Of a DNA stretch of 64,000 bases, positions 45,170-57,800 are shown piece by piece. This DNA is from Takakia lepidozioides (taxonomy: Eukaryota > Streptophyta > Takakiopsida > Takakiales > Takakiaceae). Numbering within the stretch: position 1 is the stretch's first letter; every line of letters begins with the position of its first letter. Under the pieces are notes generated by a model. It saw nothing but the letters and a program-made list of their open reading frames with translations. It was not told where the DNA came from and did no database searches. The position numbers were made by a program, and so were the translations under genes. Where the stretch lies: the NCBI GenBank assembly GCA_030704615.1, contig CM060732.1, positions 63,531,053 to 63,595,052 on the forward strand, written 5' to 3'.

Positions 45170-46975
45170 AGAACTTCATCTCTTACAAAGCTAAAAAGTT
45201 TTCTCCTAACATTCTTCTTCTCTGTCTGCATTGCGAAGATGTGGATGGATGAAATCTAGAATAGATCAAGGGCATAGTGGTGCAATCCAACTTCGAGAAA
45301 TTATTCTGCTTGGGGAGGTTACTATCTTATTACAAAGGGCATTTTTGACCTTTGCGATGGGCCAAAACATACACTCACATGGATAGAAGATTCCTTTTGT
45401 AGTCGGTGTAACTAGTCTTGGGCCACTTCCTTTTTGAAGGGTGGGCCCAAAGAAGAAACTCGGGTGCTTTGCTATTTGAAGAATGGTTAAGACAAGGAAA
45501 GTGGTGAGGCGGCTTGTAAAGATGTCCTTGAGATCAAATGACACCATCAGTTACGTTTCATATGGCAATGCGTTCACATTTAAATTGGTTGTTTTTCAAT
45601 TTTATCTTGTTTGATGATGGCTATAAGAGAGCGAGTTTTGTATGATACCATGCTAGCATGGTCGGTACGTGTGTTTGCAAGAGACCACCACAACATGTAT
45701 CCTCACAATATTTTCATATGAGTGAAAAACGTTTGTGGCACACATGTCATTGACATATTAACTTTAAGAGTCCTTCTCTTTCGGAGGTGTTAAGAATTAA
45801 AATGTATTCTTATTGAAACAAGCGTATCTTATGGTGTCACTTGATCCCAAATTAGGAGTACTATCTTTCCTCATTGATATAATGGGCCTAGACCAATCCC
45901 AACATTTATCAAACTATTCATTTGTGATTCAATTATTATCTTTTCATGAGCATTTCACCTTTGGCCCATCTAATTCTAGTACTCATTGACATTATACATT
46001 GAATTATATATTTTTTCTATGTTATTGCATTTTTCACGTTTCATATGGGATTCTGCTTTTCTTATGTCATACGGAAGGTGGTTTACGCTACTAGCATGGA
46101 GTTGCACTTGCTTAATTTGTCTCATGGATGCACTTTGAGCTCTTGTGGTGTATAAACTTGTCATAGAACTCTAGGCACTTGTGGAAAAGCCGTTGTAAGC
46201 GTGTTTGGTCCAATACTATATTCATGGCTCATGCTTCTTTGTATAGTCTGATGTTGCTAGGTGAGATAAAACATAAGATTCTTTTGCATCTATTTTTAGG
46301 TGATCTAAAAACAGACAGTCAGTTCTTCACAATTTATCTCCTCCTCGTGGGGCTGATGCAACATCATTGTTTCCGACATTCCGATTTGCACGCCATCTGG
46401 TCCTACAACTTTCTGAGTTGCTGGAGGCTCTCTTAGTTTGTGGAATTCTCTTGCACAACGCAACAATGAAAACCGCATTTAAATTTTGAGCCCTTTCGTA
46501 GGAAACGTTACGTGGCTTTCCTCCTTTTGTGTCTTGCTTTATTTTTTTAAGTTTGCAGCACAGTAGCTGTTCCTTTCGGCTTTTGAGCTTGCTATTTTTA
46601 GCACCATCTTGACTTTAAAATACTTCATACAATATTTCTCCCAATGTCGATTCTACTTACATGTTTCAAATGGTTTGGTTATTATGTGTAGTATCTTGGG
46701 ATTGCGTAGTAGTTACAGTCTCTAAGAGAGACCTCTTCCCCATGTTTGCTAATTTATGGCCGTCACAATGTTTTGTTTTCTTGTTTAATCGATTAACATG
46801 ACACCATACATATATATTACAATCTATCGGATATTAAATTGAAATTTAACTCAATATAGTTTGAGTTCCACGAGAATAATTAATATTAAATCTATAATTA
46901 AGTCTATTCCACTACAATTAATTAGTGATGTTATATTTTTGTTTTATAATGCCCCTCTTTTTAATCAGTTACAGC
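45170..46975. other. Non-genic stretch
   Basis: No family was recognised on either strand. A 93-residue minus-strand open stretch at 45,266-45,547 has no motif. The region is AT-rich. Confidence 0.5.
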
Positions 46976-47985
46976 CAGTGTTTTTCTTTTTGGTGAATTT
47001 TCGCCAAATGGCGACTTCAAAAAATAGAAAAGAATATTCTGTGGAAAATTCCATGTTTTTTCAAGGATGAAATAGCCAAATCTCTCCAAAAAAAATAAAA
47101 ATTATAGATGAATTCGCCAAATATGGATGATATGAATGGATGAAAGTATGGATGTGGATGATTCTGTCCTAATTTGAATGGATGAACATCATATATGCCT
47201 AATTTTTGCAAAACTCTGTAGCCACTCGTGCTATTTTCCGAATTATAAAAACAAAACTCTGTTTCATCCCTCACTGCTTTTCAAAATAAAATAAAATAGA
47301 GAGATAATTTGTATCCTTGTATTTATCGCTAGTATTATGAGATTTTAGTGTAGATATTTTACAAAATAATTCTGTATCAACAAAATAATTAGAAATATTT
47401 GTTACTCTTTTTCATATGCAACTACAATTCAAAATTATGAATACTACAATTTATGGCTCTCAATCAGATCACATTTGGACAAATTTTGTGCCCCACCTAC
47501 TTGCTTATTTTGTATGAAACAACAAAAATGTCAAAAAAAAATGTCATGTTGGACAGGCCATAACATGTATTTGTTGCTTTTAAATTACCTAATTATATTC
47601 TGATCTGCTACCAACATATATCGTCAACCAAGAGTGACGATTACGCGACGAGCCGCTTGTTTATATGCAATATGCCAATATATCTCGCATATGCTCTCCA
47701 AGTTGGTTCTATTTATCTCCATGTGGTCACGTTGCTTTTAAAGCTCCTAACCTTTTATTTTATGTTGTCATGTTGCACTCGGACTTTGGTTATTGACATA
47801 ATCATATTTAAATATTGGCTTGAACATATGCGCGTCACGTCACCTCAAAAAATGACTTTATTCTACAAATTTTTTTAATAAAATTCTAACTTTTACGTCA
47901 CATGACACATTGGTATCAAATGAAATGCATACTTGTAAGCATACTAGCGTAAAAGTACGAAATTTCGCCAGAAATAAAAACACTG
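46976..47985. mobile_element. CAGTGTTTTT-ended inverted-repeat element
   Basis: The left end CAGTGTTTTTCTTTTTGGTG, continuing AATTTTCGCC, and the right end (inverse of CAGTGTTTTTATTTCTGGCG, continuing AAATTTCG) form an imperfect 30-bp terminal inverted repeat. The 1.0-kb interior is AT-rich without a usable reading frame. The flanking 8-mers (GTTACAGC and GTTCCCAA) share only the first three bases, so insertion is inferred from the ends alone. Confidence 0.6.
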
Positions 47986-48235
47986 GTTCCCAACATAATA
48001 TTAAAATTCAAAAACAAATGCGCTAACATTGGCCATCCTCAATTATTAAAATATAAATGGGGATCCCAATTTAAATAATATAAAAATTAAAGTTAAATAA
48101 TTAAACTTTTTCTTTTTTTAAATGTGGACCATCAAAGTTGTGGTACCTTATTATCAACTCCAATGGTCCCCAATAAGATATTTTAAACTCCTAAGAACTT
48201 TTCTCTGGAATAAAACGGAAAAAAAGAAACACATC

Positions 48236-48345
48236 ATGCACTGGATCGCGGGTATGGGGTTCAAATCCCTGTCATCTGTCTCTCTGCCTTTGGGCTGGGG
48301 CTTTGCCTTCGAGCTAGGGCTATGCCCCTGTAATGCCTCCATGGC
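48236..48345 (+). repeat. Box B-containing SINE-like fragment
   Basis: GGGGTTCAAATCCCTGTCAT matches a pol III box B. It is followed by a CT/TG-rich body (TTTGGGCTGGGGCTTTGCCT) unrelated to the other SINE families seen here. No box A was found. Confidence 0.35.
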
Positions 48346-49170
48346 TCACCGATGTTTCCAAACACCAAACAAAAATAATAATGACAATAATAAAATACAT
48401 TTCTGCAAAAAACACCACTAGGGCTCGCAATCCTAGAAAAAATAGTATATAGAATATAAACTTTAAAATGAAACACAAATGGAACCGCTAATGCATATAA
48501 TATAAAAATCTAAATATCAAATATCAAATTAAATATTAAATATTTATAAATAAATAAATGAGAACCGTAAGTCCTAGCCAGCTTTTTTTCATTTTGGCAA
48601 TGGCGCTCCAGTGGCGATATATTTTGGGGGGTGAGTGCAGAGGTGGCGACACGTTATGTCCACCTGGCTATACATATGACAAATATTGTGCAATATGGCG
48701 AATTCTTCATAACTAATGAATATTATGCAGGCGACACATGTCAAATTGAGGCAGAAATATTGGGCGAAATTCCCCTTGGTATTGTGGCAAACTGGCTATC
48801 ATTAAAAACCCAAGGTAGCACTTTGGGCACCATCGCCCAAATTCATAGAGCAAAATAGCACCACTCATTCAAATAAAAAAACATAGTCTCAGGCACCATA
48901 GCCTAATTTTAGACAACAAACTGGCACTACTGTCATAAGATAGAAAACGAAGGAGATAGACACCGTAGCCCACTTAAATGAGAGTGGGCACTTGCCAAAC
49001 AAGTACAAAATGCATCCGAGCCACCATGGCATGAATAGACAAACTAGTCTGAATGCCCTATGCGAACCGAGGGAATCTCACTATACTTGCGGAATTAATG
49101 ATGGAAACAAAGGGAGGAATCACAGCAGCAAAACAAAGTTCTCAACACTACAATTTGAAGACACCAATGT
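48346..49170. other. Non-genic stretch
   Basis: AT-rich and repetitive. No supported gene. Confidence 0.45.
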
Positions 49171-49176
49171 TTAATT

Positions 49177-49740
49177 CTACGAAGAGACTCCATAACGCCC
49201 GCGTGGCACAGCTCCACTCCACTTGTCAAAACAGGCTTCATAGGGAAAATCCTCAAGGCCAAAGAACTCAAGGCCATACATTCCCACAACTACCGGCAGA
49301 TGCTGATCCAAACCAAATCGCAGCTTGTTCTTCATAAATGAAAGAAATGAAAAACAGCGCTCCAGAAGCATCAATTGTTCTCCAAATTTTCGTGAGAGGA
49401 TTGATGTCAAACGGGGGCTCCATGGCAACCAAGGCATTGCATTTCATGCTTAACTTGAACATACATTGCTGGGATTCAAGGTCCCAGCAATTGAGCAAGC
49501 CCAAAACTGTCTTCTTCTCTGCCCTCGTGCCAAACACACGTGCTTCACCATATCAATTCTTAAATACATCAAGGTGCTTTGGAAAACTCTCATCACAACG
49601 GTCCTACTTGCAACCAGTACTGTGGATATACTATACCCATGACATAAAGCACTGCCTACTGGGGGAATCTCAGGTTGAGCTCCGCCACAAGCTGCTCTGC
49701 TGCAGCGCACACCCACAAGCCCACACATGTTAGCATACAA
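49177..49740 (-). pseudogene. hAT-family transposase C-terminal relic
   Basis: The minus strand shows three overlapping open stretches. KKTVLGLLNCWDLESQQCMF and KLSMKCNALVAMEPPFDINP, INPLTKIWRTIDASG, and then in another frame LLERCFSFLSFMKNKLRFGL plus DQHLPVVVGMYG. The last block fits the hAT dimerisation domain pattern (E-R-x-F-S-x-L-x-x-x-K-x-x-x-R-x-x-L). At least one frameshift breaks it. The DDE-type catalytic core was not found. It could have been part of the element that mobilised the CAGTG-ended MITEs in this window; that link is inferred. Confidence 0.45.
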
Positions 49741-50120
49741 AAACCTATTAATGTCAAAGCTCTAAGTGACAGAGCGGGGTGCTAGGGTTGGCCATCGCCA
49801 GAGTGCTGCGGGGCTCGAGGAGATGGTGTTGTCTGCTTCAATCGCGAGCTGCTAAGGGATGTCGCCAGGAATTAGGGTGTTGTGTGAATGTTTTGGAACG
49901 GCTGCTTGAATGCGGGGGGGCTGGCTGCGGGGGTCACTCCTCGTATTTTCAAAACCACATGAGAACAAATATAGGGTGTAGTTTATTTTTTTGAGGTAAA
50001 ATTTAGAAAAAAATTACTTAAAAAAAATGATAGGGCTATATCATTTCACCCAGTTTTTTTTTTTTAAATGTCATTGAGTAAAATTTAAAAACAAAACGTC
50101 GCAAACCAGCTGCGAAGCAC
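49741..50120. other. Non-genic stretch
   Basis: No supported gene. GC content rises toward the 50.1-kb tandem repeat. Confidence 0.4.
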
Positions 50121-50125
50121 TGGGG

Positions 50126-50238
50126 GTCGCCCTGTGGTGCGCCCTTCCGGACGTCGTTGGGAGGTAGCGACGCTCAGGGCGTCGCCCTCGGGTGCGACCT
50201 TCCGGACGTCGTTTGGAGGTAGCGACGCTCAGGGCGTC
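50126..50238. repeat. 55-bp tandem duplication, GC-rich
   Basis: Two copies begin GTCGCCCT at 50,126 and 50,181. Both contain CCTTCCGGACGTCGTT, GGAGGTAGCGACGCTCAGGG and CGTC. The stretch is far more GC-rich and CpG-rich than its surroundings. Confidence 0.85.
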
Positions 50239-50345
50239 ACTTCAAGCACCCCGGGGGAGAAAAAAAAAACTAAAAACGTCGTTTTTAAAAGGCGACCCTT
50301 GGAGGTCGTTTTTTGAGTTTTTTTTTTTTTGAATTTTTGTGAAGT

Positions 50346-50383
50346 CATTTTTAGCGATGTCTGAGACGTCGCTTAAAATGAAA
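50346..50383. repeat. Short hairpin, 18-19-bp arms
   Basis: TCATTTTTAGCGATGTCT is followed directly by GAGACGTCGCTTAAAATGA, which pairs with it nearly completely. It shares the GACGTCGC core with the tandem repeat just upstream, so the two may belong to one element. Confidence 0.7.
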
Positions 50384-50389
50384 AACAAT

Positions 50390-51420
50390 GAAGGATCAGA
50401 AGGGGTCGGAATATGTGCATCCATGTACCATGTTGAGCTAAACAAGCTTCGGATTGGTTTGAACAACAAGAGGATAACTCTAGCATTCATGACAAAAAAT
50501 TTGTAAGTGCCATTGCCCAAGTTTATGCTTGCACCCTAATTAGTGATCTTGTGGAACACAGTCAACGATTTTACAAATGATTCCTGAATTGTGGGAATCG
50601 ATTGTTTGCCAAAAATGGATGAAGATGCTTGGCACAAATGCAAATGTCTATTTGGGCAGTGCAAAAATTGTGGTATATATATCTTGTCATTTTGCCCTGT
50701 TGAAAATGATGGATCGAGTATTGGGCTGGTTGAGTGAAGGAGGTTTGTTATAGAAACCACCATGTCCAAAGCTGACAAATTACCTTTGAAGAAACTGAGA
50801 ACAGTTGGCAAGTGGATTGTTTGCAATTTGTGATTACATTTTCATTCCAGCTGCATTGACCAATGACTAAGGCATATAAGCTATATGCCCCAATTGTACA
50901 TTGTCTCAAGGCTCTTCATATGTGGACAGAAGGATCCAATGGCGCTAGCTTAGCTTTATGGTGTGGAACATGAGTGATTTTATTTATCACTTTCCCTCCA
51001 TGTTCATGTTCACGTCCCTTTGTCATTTCCATAGGAATGGCTATAGATCTTTTCCCCACCTTTTCTTGAGGGGAAACTTAACCTTTTCCAAACTTTAGTG
51101 GAAGGTGAAACCCAACATTTTCGTACACATTAATAGCTAGTTGTTTTTTGGAGACTAGATATTGGTAGATTATGAATACAACTTCCACTTGGTACCATGA
51201 AAGTATGGTGAATCACACCCAACAACTTCATCATTGATGTCCATGTTCAAAAAATATATATTACAACATATAACTGCAGCAAGAATGTTTTATGTGAACT
51301 TCGTACGAGTCAATCAGTTTAAGCAAAGACCACAATTTTTGCACTCAACAATTTCATAAGCTAATCCCTAGGACATAGTGCCGTCCATGGCCTTGTGCCT
51401 TCCTCTTAAGTGTTACTGGC
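50390..51420. other. Non-genic stretch
   Basis: No protein family or RNA gene was recognised. Confidence 0.45.
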
Positions 51421-51421
51421 T

Positions 51422-51655
51422 CGGAGTGGAACCTCAGTTATCTGCCTCTATAGCTATCTGTAAGGTTCCTTATTTTTTGAACAACTTAGGGTACATATTG
51501 GTTACAAATCAGTGATTATTCTTGGGTGTGCAAAAATTAGAAACCCCGGGGCACTTCCGGCTGCCACAAGGAGAGAGAGTGGCCCTGGAGAACTTTATAA
51601 TAGTAAGGAATCTTACATATAGCTATAGAGGCAGATAACTGAGGTTCCACTCTGA
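51422..51655. repeat. Inverted repeat with ~50-bp arms
   Basis: The left arm begins GAGTGGAACCTCAGTTATCT and continues GCCTCTATAGCTATCTGTAA; the right arm near 51,603-51,653 is its inverse with about two mismatches. The loop is about 130 bp. This is a MITE-like or miRNA-precursor-like foldback; no TSD was found. Confidence 0.75.
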
Positions 51656-51677
51656 AAATAAAACCAACCACAATGGG

Positions 51678-52357
51678 GCGCCTCTCATTATTTAATAATA
51701 GCGAGTTGCGCCTATGGGCCCCGCCAGTACGGCCCATGGGGTGAGCTCATGAACCCACCCCCCTTTCACCAGTTCTTTAATGACGGCGGACCTTCTAGCG
51801 GACTGGCCAGACCCTCCAAGAGACTGATTCCTCCAGGAGACTGACTCCAACTGGCGAGCGGACTGACTAGTAGACTGACCGGCGGACTGGCAATTGGCAA
51901 GCGGACTCGCTAGCATACTGACGATTGGTGAGTGGACTGAGTCCGCCGGACTGGCGAGCGGACTCACCAGCAGACCGGCGATACGAGCAGAGTGACCGGC
52001 GACCAACCTTCATAGCCTCCTCAATCCTCAAACAAAATTTATATTTATAATTAACACACAATACCGCCACAATATCACCTGCCAAGATTTAAACACCAAA
52101 CCTCACGTTCATCACAAGTTACTCCTTACCACCACACTATCCAGTGCTTTCTACAATGACTTGAAATAAATAATTATTTATCTACATATTTCAGGTGTTT
52201 GGTGGGCCCATCAGACTTGCTCCCCTCTTCCTTGCAGGCCGCCCCAGGGCAGCTCACCCAGGCATACTGACCCGCAACACCCTCTCCCACATAGGGGCCC
52301 GCCGCAACCACACGTGCCCCACATTGAACTCGCTATTATTAAATAATGAGAGGCGGG
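51678..52357. mobile_element. Element with perfect 28-bp terminal inverted repeats
   Basis: GCCTCTCATTATTTAATAAT followed by AGCGAGTT lies at 51,681-51,708, and its exact inverse at 52,327-52,354. The interior (51,785-52,005) is a degenerate array of short units such as GGCGAGCGGACTGAC. No coding frame is supported. The perfect ends suggest recent activity or a recent fold-back duplication; no superfamily is assigned. Confidence 0.65.
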
Positions 52358-52359
52358 AC

Positions 52360-53085
52360 TGCCAAATTAGGAGGGTGGCTATTGCCTGCCGCCGCACATG
52401 GCTATTGCCTGCCTTGTGAAAGTGGCAATTGCATGTGGGGCCCATTTGGCGGCTGCATGCGCGACGAATGTGGGGGAGTTGGAGGCGTCGACTAGCGAGA
52501 GAGATTAGTTGGATAGAGGGGTTAGAGAGGCATAGCCAAGAAAGAGGGCCTACCACAACTATGCAACCAGAGGGCTTAGGGTTACTTTCCATGTAAACCC
52601 CTTACATGACGTCGGCCAAAAATGGGTTTGACCACGGGTCATATCCATTGAGGACACTTTTGCACGCGTGTGACCAAAAAAGAAATGTGTATGAGGAAGA
52701 GGAAGGTGGCCTACTTAACAGGTCATGGGAGGAAAAATACTCGCTAGTGATATAGGTGAACCATGGAAAACGGGGACCGTGCGCCCAACACCTCGCCATG
52801 GGACCTGGCGAAGCCCTACAGGGGTCACGCCATCCATGGAAGTGCATGGAACCGGGGGTGACATCAGCAGAATGGGAGAATGGGAGCAGGGGTCACATGG
52901 AAAATAACCCTTAGGGATTGCTATCCAACAGCCTTGCAATGTGGAGGAGGGTGTAAAGTGTCTACCAAAAAAAAAAAAAAACGTGCCTACTACACACCAT
53001 TTAACTAGTGTATTACACTAAGGACGTCACAGATCATGTATGTTTTAAGATCAAGCTCTAGCTTCATAAATATTCCTTAAGGGTA
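52360..53085. other. Non-genic stretch
   Basis: No protein family was recognised. A poly-A run occurs at about 52,967-52,981. Confidence 0.45.
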
Positions 53086-53088
53086 CGA

Positions 53089-54872
53089 TCAGTGGCCAGC
53101 TTGATCCAGAGCCAAAAGCTCCATCCTCGACATATGCAAGTTGATAGGCGCTCGATTGAAGTCATAAATGTTGAGCGTGGCCCTTGGGTGAAGTGTGGTT
53201 CCAAGCATTTCGAAAGCTGCAAGGAGATACACCAATTTGGAGACTCCTTGGGCTAACCTAAGACGGATGCGACCTGGGGACGTGCCTAAACTCACCGAGA
53301 AGGACCGTGAAGTCCTTTGATATTCGTGGAAGGGATGCGGCGAAAGGATAAGTGTTGCTAGGCTTAGGTTTGATGATGAAGGCGCCGTGACCAGTAGCTC
53401 GTAACCAGGATATATGTGCATGCCACCACAATGTCCCCGCTTGTCCCACTACTGAGAAGGTGTACGTGTAGGTGTGGCCTGGCTGGATGGGACACTGTGT
53501 CACACTGCTTGGTCCGTCAGCCCATGGATTCCGACGTTGCTCCACTCCATGCCTGTCATGCATTGATCATACGGTAAGCCATTCTTTTCATTTACTGCTG
53601 GGTGCACATGGCATCAATGCTCTTGAAATGCACACGTATTTATGCGCAAATCCCAAGTGGCTGTCTATATACGCTGGTCATAGCTCATTGCAGCTGCAAA
53701 GAGCACAGTTCTTCGTCAAATTTCTGGAAAGAGGACTTCTCTACAGCACAAGTAAAACCTAGCAGATACACGTACAAGACAAATCAACTACAGGTTTCTA
53801 AACTCAAAAGTAGCACGACTTCGTCTGTATTACAAGTGTAATGTCGAAGTGATCCATCCTTGTTCCAACGGGAAGGCTTGGGCCCCCACAGACAGAGTGT
53901 AGCAGTTGTATATATCTTAATCACGAAGGATGATCTCGGCTTGATCATTTCAAAGGTTCCTGAAATTTTAATGAAACCAAGAATTGATCACTGGGGACAA
54001 ATATGGAAGGACGTCTCCAGGGATCTGTAATGTACATGTGTGTGGGAACATACCAGTGGATAGAGATATTGTAGTTCATGTGGTTTCTCACAGTCACCAA
54101 AACCCTGTCTCCCTCAAGCACCTTGATTGTCGGGCCTGGAAATTTTCCGTTTACAGTAACAATTTGTGTGGTGTTGCAAAGCAATGTTAAACTTGTGTTT
54201 CTTATCTGCCATTCAGGAAAGAGTCCAATACTTCAGTATATCCAAGAAAAACAGAACCCATGTAGATAGGGTCTTGATGGCAAAATGTCATGAATAAGCA
54301 CGTAACCAATAAAAATCGCTCTTGATTACTTTGCGTGCACTGGTTCCAGATCGAGACAGCACTAGTTCACATCGACTCGCCCGGCCTGGGTCTGCAGACT
54401 TGAATGGTTCTTTGAACATAAATTATTTCGATGCAGGACAGTCAAAAATAGTAGCCTGACGTCATGTTCCTGGCAATAAGAAATTAGTGCTTGCAAAAAG
54501 GTTTCTCTCGTCAAGGAATGTTGAGGAAGTTATCCCTCTCAGAGCTGCCAGAAATTATAATGTACATCAAATCAGACTTTGTACAATATAGACTGGTCAA
54601 ATGTTGGAATATAGTCATGATTGTACTGTAAAACAATCATGGACGATTCATATTCCACTAGTTTGCATTGACAGTGTACAGGCACTACTCACCTCAAAGT
54701 TATATCGTCTTGTGGTTTGATGCCAACGGTGTGATTTGCTTGAACTCGGAACCTCTACAGACCTTTCAGTGGCCATGATCGGCCTCAATACACTTAAGAG
54801 AATTACAAACTGAAGGGCCTTCAAAGCTCGACACCCAACAGACGAACAACTTCCAGACCTGCATTTTTCCAT
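53089..54872 (-). pseudogene. Truncated laccase paralogue (exons 1-3) with a possible foreign last exon
   Basis: Exons 54,872-54,693, 54,205-54,054 and 53,552-53,296 code for a signal peptide (LKALQFVILLSVLRPIMA) and the first cupredoxin part. The copper blocks SIHWHG and TLWWHAHISWLRATGHG are intact. Exons 2 and 3 have exactly the same lengths (152 and 257 nt) and phases as in the complete laccase at 38-42 kb, so the two are paralogues. The copies of exons 4-6, with the T1 site and the remaining ligands, are absent. A usable acceptor (TCTCCTTGCAG) at 53,217 would add a 41-residue tail (FEMLGTTLHPRATLNIYDFN...) to a stop at 53,089; that tail has no laccase likeness. The product cannot be a working laccase. 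Confidence 0.7.
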
Positions 54873-57800
54873 TTCGAGTGAACTCCAGCTGGTCTGTCGA
54901 GCCCAGCTCTGAGACCTACGTTACTGTCTTCAGCTGAGAGACTCCAGAGAGTTGACTCGAGTAAGATTGTCGCCCAGTGGTGAACAACCAGTCAATGGGG
55001 ACCTGTTTTTCCGAGAGAGGCAAGCTTGTCATTGAAGTTGCAGACCTTTGAGAACTTATGCTTTCGAATTTGGATGGGGAGCTGTGATGTGTTTCTGCAA
55101 TATATAGGTTCCTCATGGATGATCAGTGAAGGCGGGAGAAGCCGTGTAGGTTGGCGGGACCCCTTACTGAGTTAAGAGGTTATTCCAATTTAAGGCCAAG
55201 TAGGAAAAAGTCCAAGGTTCGCAAACGTTCCGCGGTTTCAACCAATACTGGTTTTAACCGAGTGCCTGGATAAGTCCAATGCTAGCTATGGAGAATTCGT
55301 ATTATCTGTAAGGAGTACGTTGCAGGGGCCAACTGTTAATTTAACATTCAAACGATCGGAATCATTGCTGCCGCCATTTCTCATTTCTCATTTTCCAGCG
55401 AGCCACAGTATACTGCCATATCACATGTGACCTTGTTAGCACGCGCAACAAGTCATCACGCTGACAAACTGTTGCATGTAATCCACTTGATCTAAGAATA
55501 GACTGCGGGCTACGGGTATTGTAAATGTGCTGGTGACCACCATTATCCAGAACCAACAGATTACTTGAGAGAAACACTACACATGTATATAAGTTACCGC
55601 TTCGATCAAATCCGTAGTACGATCGAAGATTGCATCTCCGCGAGCCATGTCACAATATCCTTTGACCAGATCTGGGGCTCTCGAGTTCACAAGTCTTGCT
55701 GCCAAATCTGCGGAATGGAGCAATGGATAAGGCATGTCCACGGAAACTTCGTAGACCAGCGCCGTGATCGCGATACACACACACATCTGCAGGCGCCAAA
55801 GCAATGTGTGTTTGGAGGTCGTCTGACCCGGAAGTGCTGCAGGATGGCCGTCTTCCACCTTAGCACGTCAAGCCTACGCGCTCTAGGCCTATCTTTGGCG
55901 CCGCCCCCTTTCTCCCTTTTGCCTGGCACAGCCCCTCCCGTTTCGGAAGCTCTAGCCCGGCTGTCTATCTGTCTTTGGCATCCCCCTGCCTTCCTCCCGA
56001 TTCCCGCTTCCGTTTTCTTGGACGTCGTTTAATCGGGCAAAGCAATTCAGTATGTTTTACTTCAAGGGTTGTACAGGATTTTTAAAACCCAATTGAGAAA
56101 CGCAAAGTGCTCAACTCAGAAACCCGACTAAGTTCTGCTTTTTGTTTTGTTTTTGGTTTTGAATGATCCGTGGACAGTTTTTAAAAAATAAAATCTAGAT
56201 TCTAGAGAAGATGGAACGAAGTTGAGATCCACTTTTGCGGGAAGAATGGATTACTCGTGATCCAACTCTAGCTAGCCTAGAGAGAGGATCAACTCGCTAG
56301 ACCAGCGAGTGAACATTAGCTTTGATCGAATTCTCCAAGTTTGGCAAAAAATCTCGCCTAACATACATAGGGAAAGGAGGCCACTGTGCTGCTCAACTCC
56401 CTAGTGATGTAAAGAGGAGTTTTTTTCAAAAGGAAAAGGCAGGATTTGAGCAGCATGGTTTTCATTCGGTACACATACTGTCTACTACAAATTTTCAACT
56501 TGAACATTCCCTTTTGCTAGCTGAATCAGTAATAGATGCAACAATGTTCAATCGAGAATAAAATCAATCAAGCGTAGGTAAACAGCAACTGCCTGGTTGT
56601 CATGATCAAGGTCAACTGGCTTTTGAATGGCTGCTTTAGTTGCTGGTCTCATGGCACCCACTTGTCCGTTGGTTTGGTTTGGCTTGCCGCCACCAGTGGC
56701 CCCACACTCACGCGTACTGGCTGTGAGGGGCTGTGACAGGCCGTGCCTGAGGAGGCTACCTTACTCTTTCAAAAGGTGGCACCGACACACTTGGGTGGCT
56801 ACTGGCTACCACCCTTGTGAGCAGCCTAGAGTAAGAGAAAGCATTTCAGTAGGCGTGTCTGTGTGCACGTTGCATAGTTTTTAGTGCCTCATAGAAGTGC
56901 ATGAGGGAGGACTGGAGTGGTGGCCTCCACAAGGGTGGCCATTCTTGGAGCCAACGGCCTCAATTTAAATTTGCAGACTTTTAGAGATGCAAAATGTTTG
57001 GCTGGTGGACAAGGTCTGAGTATGTGAGCTAGTTAGAATCTGCAAGCATCACCTTGACGTTGGTGCAGAATACATCTAACATAAATTTGAAGTGTTTATA
57101 TTTTTCTGGTCTCAGTAGAAAGATTCCTATGGCCAATTGTGGGAAGTTCCCAATATGTTTTTGTTCCTATATGTTATGACGTCTCTCTTGTGTAGGTAGG
57201 AGAGAGTAGAGACACAAGTGACTCATTGCTTGTTTGTCATGCATTGGTGTCTACTCAGATACCTTTGTCCCTAGATAATATCCATTATCCTTGATACTAC
57301 AAGATGTACTCAAGATCTTTGGGTGTTTGAGGCTCCAGTACCCTCAACATGGCCTTAACATGTTGATAAACAAGAGGGAAAAAACATCCTCAAACCTTCA
57401 AGAGTTTTCAACTAGAACAGCCTCTTCACAGATGTAACCGCCATTCTCAGCCCTAGAATTGAAGACACTACCTAACGACGTGACACCCAGATGAGAGTCC
57501 CTAAGAGATATGTAGAAAAAAGAATTTAGGAGAAGAATCCCTCACAGCAGAAAACAATTGGAAGATATCAAAACTTTGGTGTGACTGCTACTTGCCTCCT
57601 TGCTTTCTCCTAATTGGAGGATTTATATCTCTGTTGCTAGTCACCAATCCAGCTGTTTGCAGGTGAGGCCTGTGACTATCATTCGAGACGTGTGAAATGG
57701 ATGACAGTAGCATGTCTGTTGTGGATTAAAAATGATTTCAGTCATGCTAATCAAGTAGCCCTTTGGCTTGACCATCTCACAGCTACAAGAAACTGGGTAC

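Noticed and set aside
53089-53421. 110-residue minus-strand open stretch as an independent gene
   Set aside because: It overlaps laccase exon 3 in another frame. Only its last 41 codons matter, as a possible captured exon.
55565-56032. 155-residue plus-strand open stretch
   Set aside because: No motif, low-complexity Pro-rich end, and no splice or family support.
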